27,523 nucleotides of DNA from positions 1-27,523 of the forward strand of contig CAYUEN010000025.1 of assembly GCA_964443745.1 (NCBI GenBank), in the 5' to 3' direction. Below are positions 6,671 through 14,143 of the stretch, piece by piece. This DNA is from CAYUEN01 sp964443745. Lineage in GTDB: Bacteria > Campylobacterota > Campylobacteria > Campylobacterales > QNZT01. A program made the position numbers and the translations under genes. Positions within the stretch are counted from its first letter, which is position 1, and each line of letters begins with the position of its first letter. Under the pieces are notes generated by a model. That model did not search any database, had not been told where the DNA came from, and saw only the letters and a program-made list of their open reading frames with translations.

Positions 6671-8203
6671 ATGGCTTTGTCACGAAAAAGATTTCCTAAC
6701 AATATCTCTATTGCCAAAAAAACCGCGATCCTGATCGCCGTGACAACCCTTGGTATACTCTTTCTGGGAGCGTTTGGTCACCTGGGGCTTTCGCAGTTGA
6801 AAACCAAAGTGGAAAATCTCTACCAAAACCGTATCGCTCTCATATCCAGCGTCAACGCGCTCGAAGAGGTCGCCGGTACGAAACTCCTCGACACTCTGGC
6901 CACCTTTTCCACCGCTACGAAAGAGCTCGAGACTACCATCTTGGATCTGAAAGAAGCCCAAAAGCAGCTCGGCAAGAAGTGGCAAAAAATCCGTACCTTT
7001 CCACTCTCCAAAGAGCTTCCCGGAAGCGAAACGGTACAAAAAATGCGTAAAAGTCTCGCAGATGCCTATCACGATGTCGACACCGGCTTGCAACAGGGAA
7101 TCCAAACACTCCAAAAAGGAGAGATTCAAACTTTTCTCGAAATCCAGAACCCTGCCTTGATCGTCAAGATCACCCGCCTTCTCCACACCTCCGCTTCACT
7201 GGTAAATCTACACAAAGAGCTCTATCGGCTCGACAAAGAGATGATCGACGAACGCTATCATGAAATCGTTTTCGAACTCGCATTCATGACGCTTTTTTTG
7301 CTCCTCTTCGCCCTCTTCTTCACCAGCCAAATCGTCAAAAGCATCAAACACCTCATTCATGGGCTCTCGAGTGTCGTCGAAAGAAAAACAAGAGAGTATC
7401 AGGAACTCAACCACAAACTCGAAGAGAAAATCCGCAAAGTCGTGGAAAAAAACCGGGAAAAAGACCAAATCATGTATCAGCACGCCCGACTGGCGGCGAT
7501 GGGCGAAATGATCGGCAACATCGCCCATCAGTGGCGTCAGCCTCTCAATGCGCTCACCGTCTTGATCCAGAGTTTCGGCACCAAAAGTATCAGCGGAAAA
7601 CTCGATCAGGAATTTATCGACAAACAGGTAAGCGAAGGCCTCAGACTCGCGATGCAGATGTCCGACACGATCGAAGATTTCCGAAATTTCTTCAGCCCGC
7701 GCAAAGAGCGGGAGTATTTCAGCGTCCTCAAATCCCTCGAAGACACTCTCGAGTTGGTGGAGTATTTCTGTAAGGACGAACATATCGAAATCAAAATCGT
7801 CTGCAAAGAGGATATACGGGTATACGGCTATGCCAACGAATTCGCCCAGGTGATCTTGAATCTCATCAACAACGCCAGAGACAACTTCAAGCAGCGCAAC
7901 ATCAACGAAGACCGAAAGATCGTCATCAAAGTCGAGAAGAAAAACAAACCCAAACCCTACGCCTTCATCTCTTTCGTGGACAACGGCGGCGGTGTCGATC
8001 CCGCCATTATCGATCGCATATTCGAACCCTACTTCACGACCAAACACAAATCCGCAGGCACGGGAATCGGGCTGTATATGTCCAAACAGATCATCGAAAA
8101 ACAGATGCAGGGACTCATCACGGTCAAAAACATCCAAAGCCGTTTGGGGGGTGACAAGCCGTACCGCTGCGCCCAATTCATCATCGCGATTCCATTGAAG
8201 TAA
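6671..8203 (+). CDS. Membrane sensor histidine kinase
   Basis: 510 residues. Two transmembrane helices (about 17-39 and 199-219) enclose a helical periplasmic domain of about 160 residues, without PAS or Cache motifs that I recognise. A short linker with charged coiled-coil (about 235-270) leads to the dimerisation domain, whose H-box MGEMIGNIAHQWRQPLNAL carries the phosphorylated His286. The ATPase domain shows the N-box NLINNARDNF, the G1 box DNGGGVDP, the F-box FEPYFTTK and the G2 box GTGIGLYMSK. The H-box with HQWRQPLN is characteristic of many Campylobacterota kinases. The response regulator at 8472 lies downstream and is its likely partner. The signal sensed is unknown. Confidence 0.9.
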   Translation: MALSRKRFPNNISIAKKTAILIAVTTLGILFLGAFGHLGLSQLKTKVENLYQNRIALISSVNALEEVAGTKLLDTLATFSTATKELETTILDLKEAQKQLGKKWQKIRTFPLSKELPGSETVQKMRKSLADAYHDVDTGLQQGIQTLQKGEIQTFLEIQNPALIVKITRLLHTSASLVNLHKELYRLDKEMIDERYHEIVFELAFMTLFLLLFALFFTSQIVKSIKHLIHGLSSVVERKTREYQELNHKLEEKIRKVVEKNREKDQIMYQHARLAAMGEMIGNIAHQWRQPLNALTVLIQSFGTKSISGKLDQEFIDKQVSEGLRLAMQMSDTIEDFRNFFSPRKEREYFSVLKSLEDTLELVEYFCKDEHIEIKIVCKEDIRVYGYANEFAQVILNLINNARDNFKQRNINEDRKIVIKVEKKNKPKPYAFISFVDNGGGVDPAIIDRIFEPYFTTKHKSAGTGIGLYMSKQIIEKQMQGLITVKNIQSRLGGDKPYRCAQFIIAIPLK

Positions 8204-8332
8204 AAAAGCTTTTTCACTTTAAGTTTTTAAATTTTTCCTTCGAAAAAAGTGTGACTTTTCCATAGAAAATCAAAAGTTTTTTGGTAAATTTCAAAAATTT
8301 TTCACTGCTACAAAAGTCTACAAAGCAGCCTG

Positions 8333-8410
8333 TTTTCGCCGTTTTTGTTAAATTATTTGAACGATTTTTTAAAAAAATTCTCTTTTTTCGCCATTTTTTA
8401 TTAAATATTT
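8333..8410 (+). repeat. Imperfect direct repeat upstream of the response regulator
   Basis: TTTTCGCCGTTTTTGTTAAA at 8333-8352 recurs as TTTTCGCCATTTTTTATTAA at 8385-8404, each continuing into AT-rich ATTT sequence. The copies start 52 nt apart and end just before the -10 box at 8424, a position suited to protein binding sites, possibly for the regulator itself. Confidence 0.45.
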
Positions 8411-8423
8411 ATAAAATTGCTAT

Positions 8424-8429
8424 TATAAT
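8424..8429 (+). promoter_or_regulatory. -10 box of the response regulator gene
   Basis: A perfect TATAAT lies 42 nt upstream of the TTG start at 8472, and AAAGGAG at 8459-8465 is a strong ribosome site. The repeat at 8333-8410 is immediately upstream. Confidence 0.6.
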
Positions 8430-8471
8430 TCGACAACGTTAAAAATTTTCAATATCTTAAAGGAGTGTATT

Positions 8472-9125
8472 TTGGATTTAAATAGTCTGAAAAACCTGGA
8501 ACTTCTCTATGTAGAAGACGACCAGGATGTGATGAACCAGACCAAGCTGATTCTGGACGATTTCGTCAAGGAGGTACATACCGCGTCCAACGGAGAGGAG
8601 GGGTTGCAAATCGCCCTCTCCAAACCGATCGATATCATCGTGGCGGATATCAATATGCCCAAAATGAACGGTATCGAAATGATCAAGGCGCTCAAACAAG
8701 AACATGGCAAAAACATCCCATGCATCATCACGACCGCCCACACCGATACCGAATATCTGATCGACGCGATCAATCTGAAGGTCGACGGATACATCATCAA
8801 GCCGATCAACATCAAAGATTTGATCAACTCCATCTATACCGTCATGCTTCCGATCATTCAGAAGAAGGAGATCGAAGGATGCGCACATGTCGTCGAATCG
8901 CTCGCGGCGCTCGTAGGCGGTAAAAAGATAGAAATCCTCAAGTACATCATCGAGAATCTCGACGAAGAAAACGTCTTCCACGGCTCCTATCAGGATATCA
9001 TGGAGGCACTCGATGTCAGCAAGCCCACGGTCGTCAATATGTTCAAACAACTCATCGGTGCCGGAATCCTCGAAAAGGTCAAAAACAAAGTCTACAAATT
9101 CAAACGCCAGGATCTGATCAAATGA
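8472..9125 (+). CDS. Response regulator with C-terminal winged-helix DNA-binding domain
   Basis: 217 residues from a TTG start supported by AAAGGAG. The receiver domain (about 8-122) has the acidic cluster YVEDD (Glu15-Asp17), the phospho-acceptor Asp59 in VADINMPKMNG, Thr87/Thr88 and Lys110 in IIKPIN. After a helical linker, the C-terminal part (about 160-215) reads as a small winged helix: SYQDIMEALDVSKPTVVNMF looks like a helix-turn-helix, followed by the wing ILEKVKNKVYKF. This resembles RepL/Crp-type winged helices rather than the OmpR class. It probably pairs with the upstream kinase. Its stop overlaps the cyclophilin ATG as ATGA. Confidence 0.88.
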   Translation: MDLNSLKNLELLYVEDDQDVMNQTKLILDDFVKEVHTASNGEEGLQIALSKPIDIIVADINMPKMNGIEMIKALKQEHGKNIPCIITTAHTDTEYLIDAINLKVDGYIIKPINIKDLINSIYTVMLPIIQKKEIEGCAHVVESLAALVGGKKIEILKYIIENLDEENVFHGSYQDIMEALDVSKPTVVNMFKQLIGAGILEKVKNKVYKFKRQDLIK

Positions 9126-9703
9126 GAAAACTCCTGGCGCTGCTGCTTCTTGGCGTTTCACTGCTTTTCGGGGCGAATCCCCAGGTACTGCTCAAAACGA
9201 ACCAAGGCGACATCAAGCTGGAACTCTGGCCCGATGTCGCCCCCAAAGCGGTACAGAATTTCATCGTACTCGCCGAAAGCGGATACTACAACGGTACGAT
9301 CTTCCATCGTGTCATCAAAGACTTCATGATCCAGGGAGGCGATCCCACCGGTACGGGCAGAGGCGGAGAGTCGATCTGGGGCGGTGTCTTCGAAAACGAA
9401 TACAAACCCAATATCGTCTTCGACAAACCGGGTCTGCTCGCGATGGCAAACCGAGGCCCCAACACCAACGGCAGCCAGTTTTTCATCACCGTCCGCCCCA
9501 CCCCGTGGCTCAACGGGGGCTATACTATCTTCGGAAAAGTCATCGAAGGTTTCGACGTCGTCCAAAAGATCAACCATGCCAAAACCGGCTCCTACGACAG
9601 ACCTTTAGTTAAACAGGTTATAATAGAAGCCAAAATAATCGATCCAAAAGGAGGCATGGATGAAAAAAATAGAGGCGATCATAAAGCCGTTCCGGCTCGA
9701 TGA
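9122..9703 (+). CDS. Secreted cyclophilin-type peptidyl-prolyl isomerase
   Basis: 193 residues. A signal peptide (residues 1 to about 18, hydrophobic core LLALLLLGVSLLFG) sends it to the periplasm. The cyclophilin fold is clear from FHRVIKDFMIQGGDPTGTGRGG, MANRGPNTNGSQFFIT and LNGGYTIFGKV, including catalytic Arg in FHRVI and the substrate-pocket residues QFF. It catalyses cis-trans isomerisation of X-Pro bonds during folding. The ATG overlaps the response-regulator stop by 4 nt. Oddly, the frame runs 44 nt into the next gene, adding a polar tail of about 15 residues beyond the usual family end near IIDPK. Confidence 0.93.
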   Translation: MRKLLALLLLGVSLLFGANPQVLLKTNQGDIKLELWPDVAPKAVQNFIVLAESGYYNGTIFHRVIKDFMIQGGDPTGTGRGGESIWGGVFENEYKPNIVFDKPGLLAMANRGPNTNGSQFFITVRPTPWLNGGYTIFGKVIEGFDVVQKINHAKTGSYDRPLVKQVIIEAKIIDPKGGMDEKNRGDHKAVPAR

Positions 9704-9998
9704 GGTCAAAGAGGCGCTGACGGAGATCGAAATCTCCGGAATGACTATCAGCGAAGTCAAAGGATACGGCCGCCAGCAGGGCCACACCGAACTCTACAGA
9801 GGCGCGGAGTACGTCGTCGATTTGATCCCCAAACTCAAAATAGAACTCGTCGTCAAAGAGATCGACCTACAAAATACAATCGACGCTATCATCAAGGGAG
9901 CGCGCACCGGCAAAATCGGTGACGGCAAGATATTCGTCACTTCGGTGGAGAAAACGATCCGTATACGAACGGGTGAAGAAGACGAAGACGCTGTCTGA
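9660..9998 (+). CDS. glnK: Nitrogen regulatory protein PII, second copy
   Basis: 112 residues, strongly similar to the copy at 605 over its whole length. The T-loop GYGRQQGHTELYRGAEY holds Tyr51, and the C-terminal GKIGDGKIFV and RIRTGEEDED segments bind nucleotide. Differences cluster in the helices (for example TEIEISGMTI) and in residues 55-85 (DLIPKLKIELVVKEIDLQ). AAAGGAGG lies about 8 nt upstream of the ATG, inside the end of the cyclophilin gene, so translation of the two is interleaved. The gene lies 12 nt before the second amt, opposite in order to the pair at the window start. It probably gates that channel. Confidence 0.95.
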   Translation: MKKIEAIIKPFRLDEVKEALTEIEISGMTISEVKGYGRQQGHTELYRGAEYVVDLIPKLKIELVVKEIDLQNTIDAIIKGARTGKIGDGKIFVTSVEKTIRIRTGEEDEDAV

Positions 9999-10010
9999 GA
10001 AGTGTAGAGA

Positions 10011-11186
10011 ATGGAATCCTACAATTATGTGATCGACACCTTTTTCGCTCTTTTCGCGATGACGCTGATCATCCTGATGGTGCCCGGATTCGCTATGCTC
10101 GAAGCGGGATTGGTGAGGACCAAAAACGTCACGGCTGTTCTGACGATCAACACGATGATCTACGCCGTCGCATCGATGGCGTTTTTGCTGATCGGCTACC
10201 AGCTCGCGTTCGGCACCTGGGAAAACGATTCTATGAGCAAATGGGCCGCTTTTTTGTTCCAGATGGGTTTCGTGGGAAAAACAATCAACATCATGAGCGG
10301 CGGCGTCAGCGAACGTACCCGCATCTGGCCCCTTGCGATCTTCACCGTCGTCATGGCGGCTCTGATCTATCCTATCGCCGTCAATCTCACCTGGGGTGCC
10401 AATTTTCTCAAAGGCTCCTTCCTCGATATCGGCGGCATGCATGATCTGGCGGGATCGACCGTCATCCACTCCACCGGCGCGTGGGCGCTGCTGGCGGCGA
10501 TTATGATCATCGGTCCCCGAAAGGGAAGATACACCAAAGACGGGAAGATCAAAGTCATCCCCGCTTCCAACATTCCGCTCGTCGTACTGGGCGGTTTTTT
10601 ACTGTGGATCGGATGGTTCGGTTTCAACGGCGGGAGCGTGGGATCCATCAGTTCCAAAGAGAGTGCCGACGCCGTCGCTTTGACGATTCTAAATACCAAC
10701 ACCGCCGGTCTGGCCGGTGCGATCATCACCGCACTGATACTCTACGCCAGATATAGAATGCTCGATATCACGATGATACTCAACGGCGCACTCGGCGGTC
10801 TGGTGGCGATTACCGCCGGAGCCGATCTCTTCGACATCTACACGCCCATCCTGATCGGAGCCGTCGGCGGAGTACTTGTCGTCTTCGCGGTCCCCCTCTT
10901 CGACAGATTCAGGCTGGACGATCCCGTCGGAGCGCTCTCCGTCCATCTGGTCAACGGTATCTGGGGGACACTGGCGGTCGGCATTTTCGCATCGGACGTT
11001 ACGTTTTGGAATCAGCTCAAAGGGGTACTCGTCATTGCCGTTTTCGCCTTCGGCGCCTCTTATCTCACGATCTTTATGATCAACAAGTTCATTCCGTTTC
11101 GCGCAAGCGACGACGATCAACTCGAAGGGCTCGATCTGGTCGAATGCGGCGTGGAATCCTATCCGGAATTCACACGAGCGCTTTGA
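10011..11186 (+). CDS. amt: Ammonium transporter Amt, complete
   Basis: 391 residues forming an Amt-type inner-membrane ammonium channel with about eleven transmembrane helices. Signatures include the N-terminal GFAMLEAGLVRTKN, the DLAGSTVIHSTGAWA segment with pore His153, the WFGFNGGS segment and LSVHLVNGIWG with the second pore His312. The C-terminal cytoplasmic tail GLDLVECGVESYPEF is the conserved region that contacts PII. There is no cleavable signal peptide beyond the first helix. It follows the PII gene by 12 nt and is closed by a GC-rich hairpin. It is clearly different in sequence from the partial Amt at the window start, so these are paralogues and not a recent duplication. Confidence 0.96.
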   Translation: MESYNYVIDTFFALFAMTLIILMVPGFAMLEAGLVRTKNVTAVLTINTMIYAVASMAFLLIGYQLAFGTWENDSMSKWAAFLFQMGFVGKTINIMSGGVSERTRIWPLAIFTVVMAALIYPIAVNLTWGANFLKGSFLDIGGMHDLAGSTVIHSTGAWALLAAIMIIGPRKGRYTKDGKIKVIPASNIPLVVLGGFLLWIGWFGFNGGSVGSISSKESADAVALTILNTNTAGLAGAIITALILYARYRMLDITMILNGALGGLVAITAGADLFDIYTPILIGAVGGVLVVFAVPLFDRFRLDDPVGALSVHLVNGIWGTLAVGIFASDVTFWNQLKGVLVIAVFAFGASYLTIFMINKFIPFRASDDDQLEGLDLVECGVESYPEFTRAL

Positions 11187-11197
11187 GACTCCTTCCC

Positions 11198-11216
11198 TCC
11201 CCCACCCGGGGGGAGT
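11198..11216 (+). terminator. Terminator after PII-amt
   Basis: CTCCCCC pairs with GGGGGAG (7 bp, 5-nt loop) 12 nt after the amt stop. A T-rich run (ATCTCTTTTGCTTT) follows shortly after. Confidence 0.6.
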
Positions 11217-11262
11217 GGCATCTCTTTTGCTTTACGATACCAAATCGATCTAAGGAGCCGCG

Positions 11263-12633
11263 TTGCAAACCATCTTCAGAGAGTATGATATCAGAGGAAT
11301 TTTCGAAAAGGAGCTCAACGAACGCAGCGTCAAACTGATCGGCTTTTTTCTCGGTCAACGCGTCAAAGCGGTCGGAGAGGCGGTCGCAATCGGATACGAC
11401 GCTCGAATCCACTCTCCGCAACTTTTCGAATGGCTCGTCTCCGGGTTCAACAAAGCAGGGGTGAAAGTGCTGGGAATGGGGTTGGTCGCCACACCCGTCA
11501 ACTACTTCGCCAACTACCACGATTTTGACGGTATCACCCCCGCCGCCTCGGTCATGATCACCGGATCGCACAATCCGCCCGAATACAACGGATTCAAGAT
11601 CACCCTCGATAAAAGACCTTTCTTCGGACCCGACATCACCGCCCTGGGAAAGGAAGTCATCGCCCACTCGGATATGCCGATCGACGACGACCTGCGCTTC
11701 ACGCCGATCGATGCGAAAACGCGCTATATCGCCTATATGGTCGATGCGTTCTCTTTCCTCAAGGGGCTCTCCACACGCATCGTTCTAGATTGCGGAAACG
11801 GAGCGGCCGGTACGGTGATCAACGACATCTACGACTCGCTCGAACTCGATTACGAACCGCTCTACTGCGAACCGGACGGCACCTTTCCCAATCACCATCC
11901 CGATCCCTCCGTCGAAGCGAATCTCGCCGACATCAAAACCAGGCTGAAAGCGGGATTCGACCTTGGATTCGCCTTCGACGGCGATGCCGACAGGATCGCG
12001 GTGCTCACACCCCGACACAACATCAAAGGAGACCAACTCGCCATACTCTTCGCCGAAGAGATGGACAATCCCGTCGTCATAGGAGAAGTCAAATGCTCCC
12101 AAGTGATGTACGAAGAGATTTCCAAAAGGGGCCGGGCGATCATGTACAAAACCGGCCATTCCAATCTCAAAATGAAAATCAAAGAAGAGCGTGCCGATCT
12201 GGCCGCGGAAGTGAGCGGACACCTCTTTTTCAACGATCGCTATTTCGGTTACGACGATGCGATCTACGCTTCGCTGCGCGTTTTGGAACTGATCCATCGC
12301 GGGATCGATCCGGATGCCCGAATCGATGCGCTTCCACCTACTTTCTCGACCGAAGAGATCAAGGTCGAAACGACCGAGACGGAAAAGTTCCCGTTGGTAG
12401 AGAAAATCAAGGAGCTGTTGCACCGACCTCCCGAGGATTTTCCGAAAATCCGCAATATCATCACCGTCGACGGTGTACGGGTGGTTTTCGAAGACGGATG
12501 GGGACTCGTACGCGCCTCCAACACTACGCCGATTCTCGTCACCCGTTTCGAATCGACCGACAAAACGCATGCGAAACTCTACGAAAGAAAAATGAACGAA
12601 TTGATCGAAACGGCCAAGCGTACACTCTCCTGA
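11263..12633 (+). CDS. manB: Phosphomannomutase/phosphoglucomutase
   Basis: 456 residues from a TTG start with AAGGAG just upstream. A member of the alpha-D-phosphohexomutase family (AlgC/ManB-like), which interconverts hexose 1- and 6-phosphates for surface polysaccharide and sugar-nucleotide supply. All four landmarks are present in order: the N-terminal REYDIRG, the active-site loop TGSHNPPEYNGFK with phospho-Ser102, the metal-binding DGDADR (Asp239/241/243), the sugar-specificity loop AEVSGHLFF, and the C-terminal phosphate-binding RASNTTPILVTRFE. The substrate (mannose or glucose phosphate) cannot be fixed from sequence, so the symbol is provisional. Confidence 0.92.
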   Translation: MQTIFREYDIRGIFEKELNERSVKLIGFFLGQRVKAVGEAVAIGYDARIHSPQLFEWLVSGFNKAGVKVLGMGLVATPVNYFANYHDFDGITPAASVMITGSHNPPEYNGFKITLDKRPFFGPDITALGKEVIAHSDMPIDDDLRFTPIDAKTRYIAYMVDAFSFLKGLSTRIVLDCGNGAAGTVINDIYDSLELDYEPLYCEPDGTFPNHHPDPSVEANLADIKTRLKAGFDLGFAFDGDADRIAVLTPRHNIKGDQLAILFAEEMDNPVVIGEVKCSQVMYEEISKRGRAIMYKTGHSNLKMKIKEERADLAAEVSGHLFFNDRYFGYDDAIYASLRVLELIHRGIDPDARIDALPPTFSTEEIKVETTETEKFPLVEKIKELLHRPPEDFPKIRNIITVDGVRVVFEDGWGLVRASNTTPILVTRFESTDKTHAKLYERKMNELIETAKRTLS

Positions 12634-12684
12634 TCCTCTCCGTTTTGAAAATTTCGCTATCATGCAAAGCGAAAAGGAGCGAAA

Positions 12685-13323
12685 ATGGCCAATATCGAAC
12701 CTTTCGAAAAGTTGACCGCGCACTATGACCGTTGGTTCGACGAGCACGCAGATGTCTACCGGGCGGAGCTCGAAGCGATCCGAACGCTTCTGCCCCCTTT
12801 TACGAACGGGATAGAAATCGGCGTGGGAACCGGGCGTTTCGCCGCTCCATTGGGTATCGAAACCGGCCTCGAACCCTCGGAAAAAATGGCAAAAATTGCC
12901 CGAAAAAGAGGTATACGCGTATACAAAGGGGAGGCGGAAGCGATTCCATTCGAAGATGAACGATTCGACTTCGCGCTCTTTGTAACGACAATCTGCTTCG
13001 TGGACGACCCCCTCCGAAGCCTCGAAGAGATCTATCGGATACTTCGACCCGGAGGATACGTTATTGTCGGTTTCGTGGACAAGCAGACTCCTCTGGGACA
13101 CCATTATCAGTTACACCAAAACGAAAGCCGTTTCTACAAAAGTGCCCGATTCTTCTCTTCGCAAGAGGTGCTTACACTGCTTGAAAAAGCGGGCTTCGAA
13201 GCGTGTACGGCGGTCCAGACGCTGTTTGGTCCCACCCTCGAACGGATGCGCGGGGGCGTCAAAGAGGGATTCGGAGAGGGGGCTTTCGTCGCGATTCGAT
13301 GTCGCAAAAAGGAACGCGGATGA
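12685..13323 (+). CDS. Class I SAM-dependent methyltransferase (Methyltransf_11 type)
   Basis: 212 residues. Motif I (GIEIGVGTGRFAAPL, about residues 42-56) and the following acidic Glu63 in GLEPSEKM form the SAM site; ALFVTTICFVDDP and ILRPGGYVIVGFVD are motifs of the UbiE/Methyltransf_11 type. The substrate is not evident. A strong AAAAGGAG precedes the ATG. Its stop overlaps the ATG of the MBL-fold gene as ATGA, so the two are translationally coupled and may act in one pathway. Confidence 0.85.
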   Translation: MANIEPFEKLTAHYDRWFDEHADVYRAELEAIRTLLPPFTNGIEIGVGTGRFAAPLGIETGLEPSEKMAKIARKRGIRVYKGEAEAIPFEDERFDFALFVTTICFVDDPLRSLEEIYRILRPGGYVIVGFVDKQTPLGHHYQLHQNESRFYKSARFFSSQEVLTLLEKAGFEACTAVQTLFGPTLERMRGGVKEGFGEGAFVAIRCRKKERG

Positions 13324-14042
13324 AAAGGGCGAAACTGACGATTCTCTTCGACAACGAACCCTCTGAGGAAGGATTTCCAACACTCTGGGGATTTTCCGCC
13401 TACATCGAAACCGGCCGCTACACCCTCCTCTTCGATACCGGAAGCAACGGCCGGGTACTTCTGCAAAACATGCGAAGGCTGGGGAAAGATCCAAGAAACG
13501 CCCAAGCCCTCTTTCTCTCCCATCCCCACTGGGATCATATAGGCGGACTCGATTCGATATTGGAAAACGCACCGCAACTGAGACTCTTTCTTCCCGACTC
13601 CTTCTCCAAACACCTTATCCGGGATCTGAAAAGGGTTGCGAAAGAGGTGGTCACCATCGACGATCGTCCCCGCGAACTCCTCCCGGATCTCTTCTCCACC
13701 GGAACGATGAGAGGTGAAAACGGACCCGGTGAACATGCGGCCGTTTTCGACACTCCCGACGGAGCCGTCCTCATCACCGGATGCGCGCATCCCGGAATCG
13801 TCCCGATATGCGAACGCGCGAAACAAATCACGGGCAAAAAGATCAAGCTGCTCGTCGGAGGGTTTCATCTGATGTACGAAAACGAAAAGAGAATCGCCGA
13901 GGTGATCCAACGGCTCCGAAAACTCGGCGTGGAAGAGGTATGTCCTACCCACTGCAGCGGCGATCTTGCGATCGAGATGTTCGAAGAGACTTTCAAAGAG
14001 CGCTTCATCAGAGGGGGCGTGGGCAGAATCATCGAGTTCTGA
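13320..14042 (+). CDS. MBL-fold metallo-hydrolase (COG1237-like)
   Basis: 240 residues. The metal site motif SHPHWDH provides His68, His70, Asp72 and His73, and further ligands appear in TGCAHPG and GGFHL. This set (GFSAYIE near the start, LLFDTGSNG, FLSHPHWDHIGG, ITGCAHPGI, VGGFHL) matches the metallo-beta-lactamase group that includes archaeal enzymes of methanopterin-type pterin synthesis, though most bacterial members have unknown substrates. The frame extends upstream to 13203, but the ATG at 13320 overlaps the methyltransferase stop as ATGA and begins where family similarity starts, so it is preferred. Confidence 0.85.
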   Translation: MKRAKLTILFDNEPSEEGFPTLWGFSAYIETGRYTLLFDTGSNGRVLLQNMRRLGKDPRNAQALFLSHPHWDHIGGLDSILENAPQLRLFLPDSFSKHLIRDLKRVAKEVVTIDDRPRELLPDLFSTGTMRGENGPGEHAAVFDTPDGAVLITGCAHPGIVPICERAKQITGKKIKLLVGGFHLMYENEKRIAEVIQRLRKLGVEEVCPTHCSGDLAIEMFEETFKERFIRGGVGRIIEF

Positions 14043-14087
14043 CACCACTTCGTATCGACGATTCGCCCCCGACAAACCCTCAAAAAA

Positions 14088-14116
14088 GTGACTTTTCCGG
14101 AAATTTGCACTATAAT
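14088..14116 (+). promoter_or_regulatory. Promoter of pyrC
   Basis: TATAAT at 14111-14116 has a GTGACT 17 nt upstream (14088-14093), a partial match to TTGACA. Transcription would start about 20 nt before the ATG at 14144; AAGGAT lies between as ribosome site. Confidence 0.6.
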
Positions 14117-14143
14117 CCTGTTATCACACTTCAAGGATATTCG

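Larger units (their letters stand above)
8204..8471 (+). other. AT-rich intergenic region between kinase and response regulator
   Basis: 268 nt without an ORF of protein-like character. It is very AT-rich and opens with AAAAAGCTTTTT right after the kinase stop, a palindrome without a loop that could weakly terminate. Two copies of an imperfect repeat and the promoter of the response regulator are listed separately. The gap is unusually long for a kinase-regulator pair. Confidence 0.6.

Noticed and set aside
7208..8176. 322-residue minus-strand frame opposite the histidine kinase
   Set aside because: It is the antisense shadow of a gene with intact kinase motifs; its composition (Phe, Asp, Val-rich) is an artefact of the complementary codons.
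11785..13104. 439-residue minus-strand frame opposite phosphohexomutase and methyltransferase
   Set aside because: It spans two well-supported plus-strand genes with catalytic motifs and shows no family features.
13781..14143. Upstream extension of the pyrC frame
   Set aside because: It overlaps the MBL-fold gene in another frame, and pyrC has its own promoter, ribosome site and family start at 14144.
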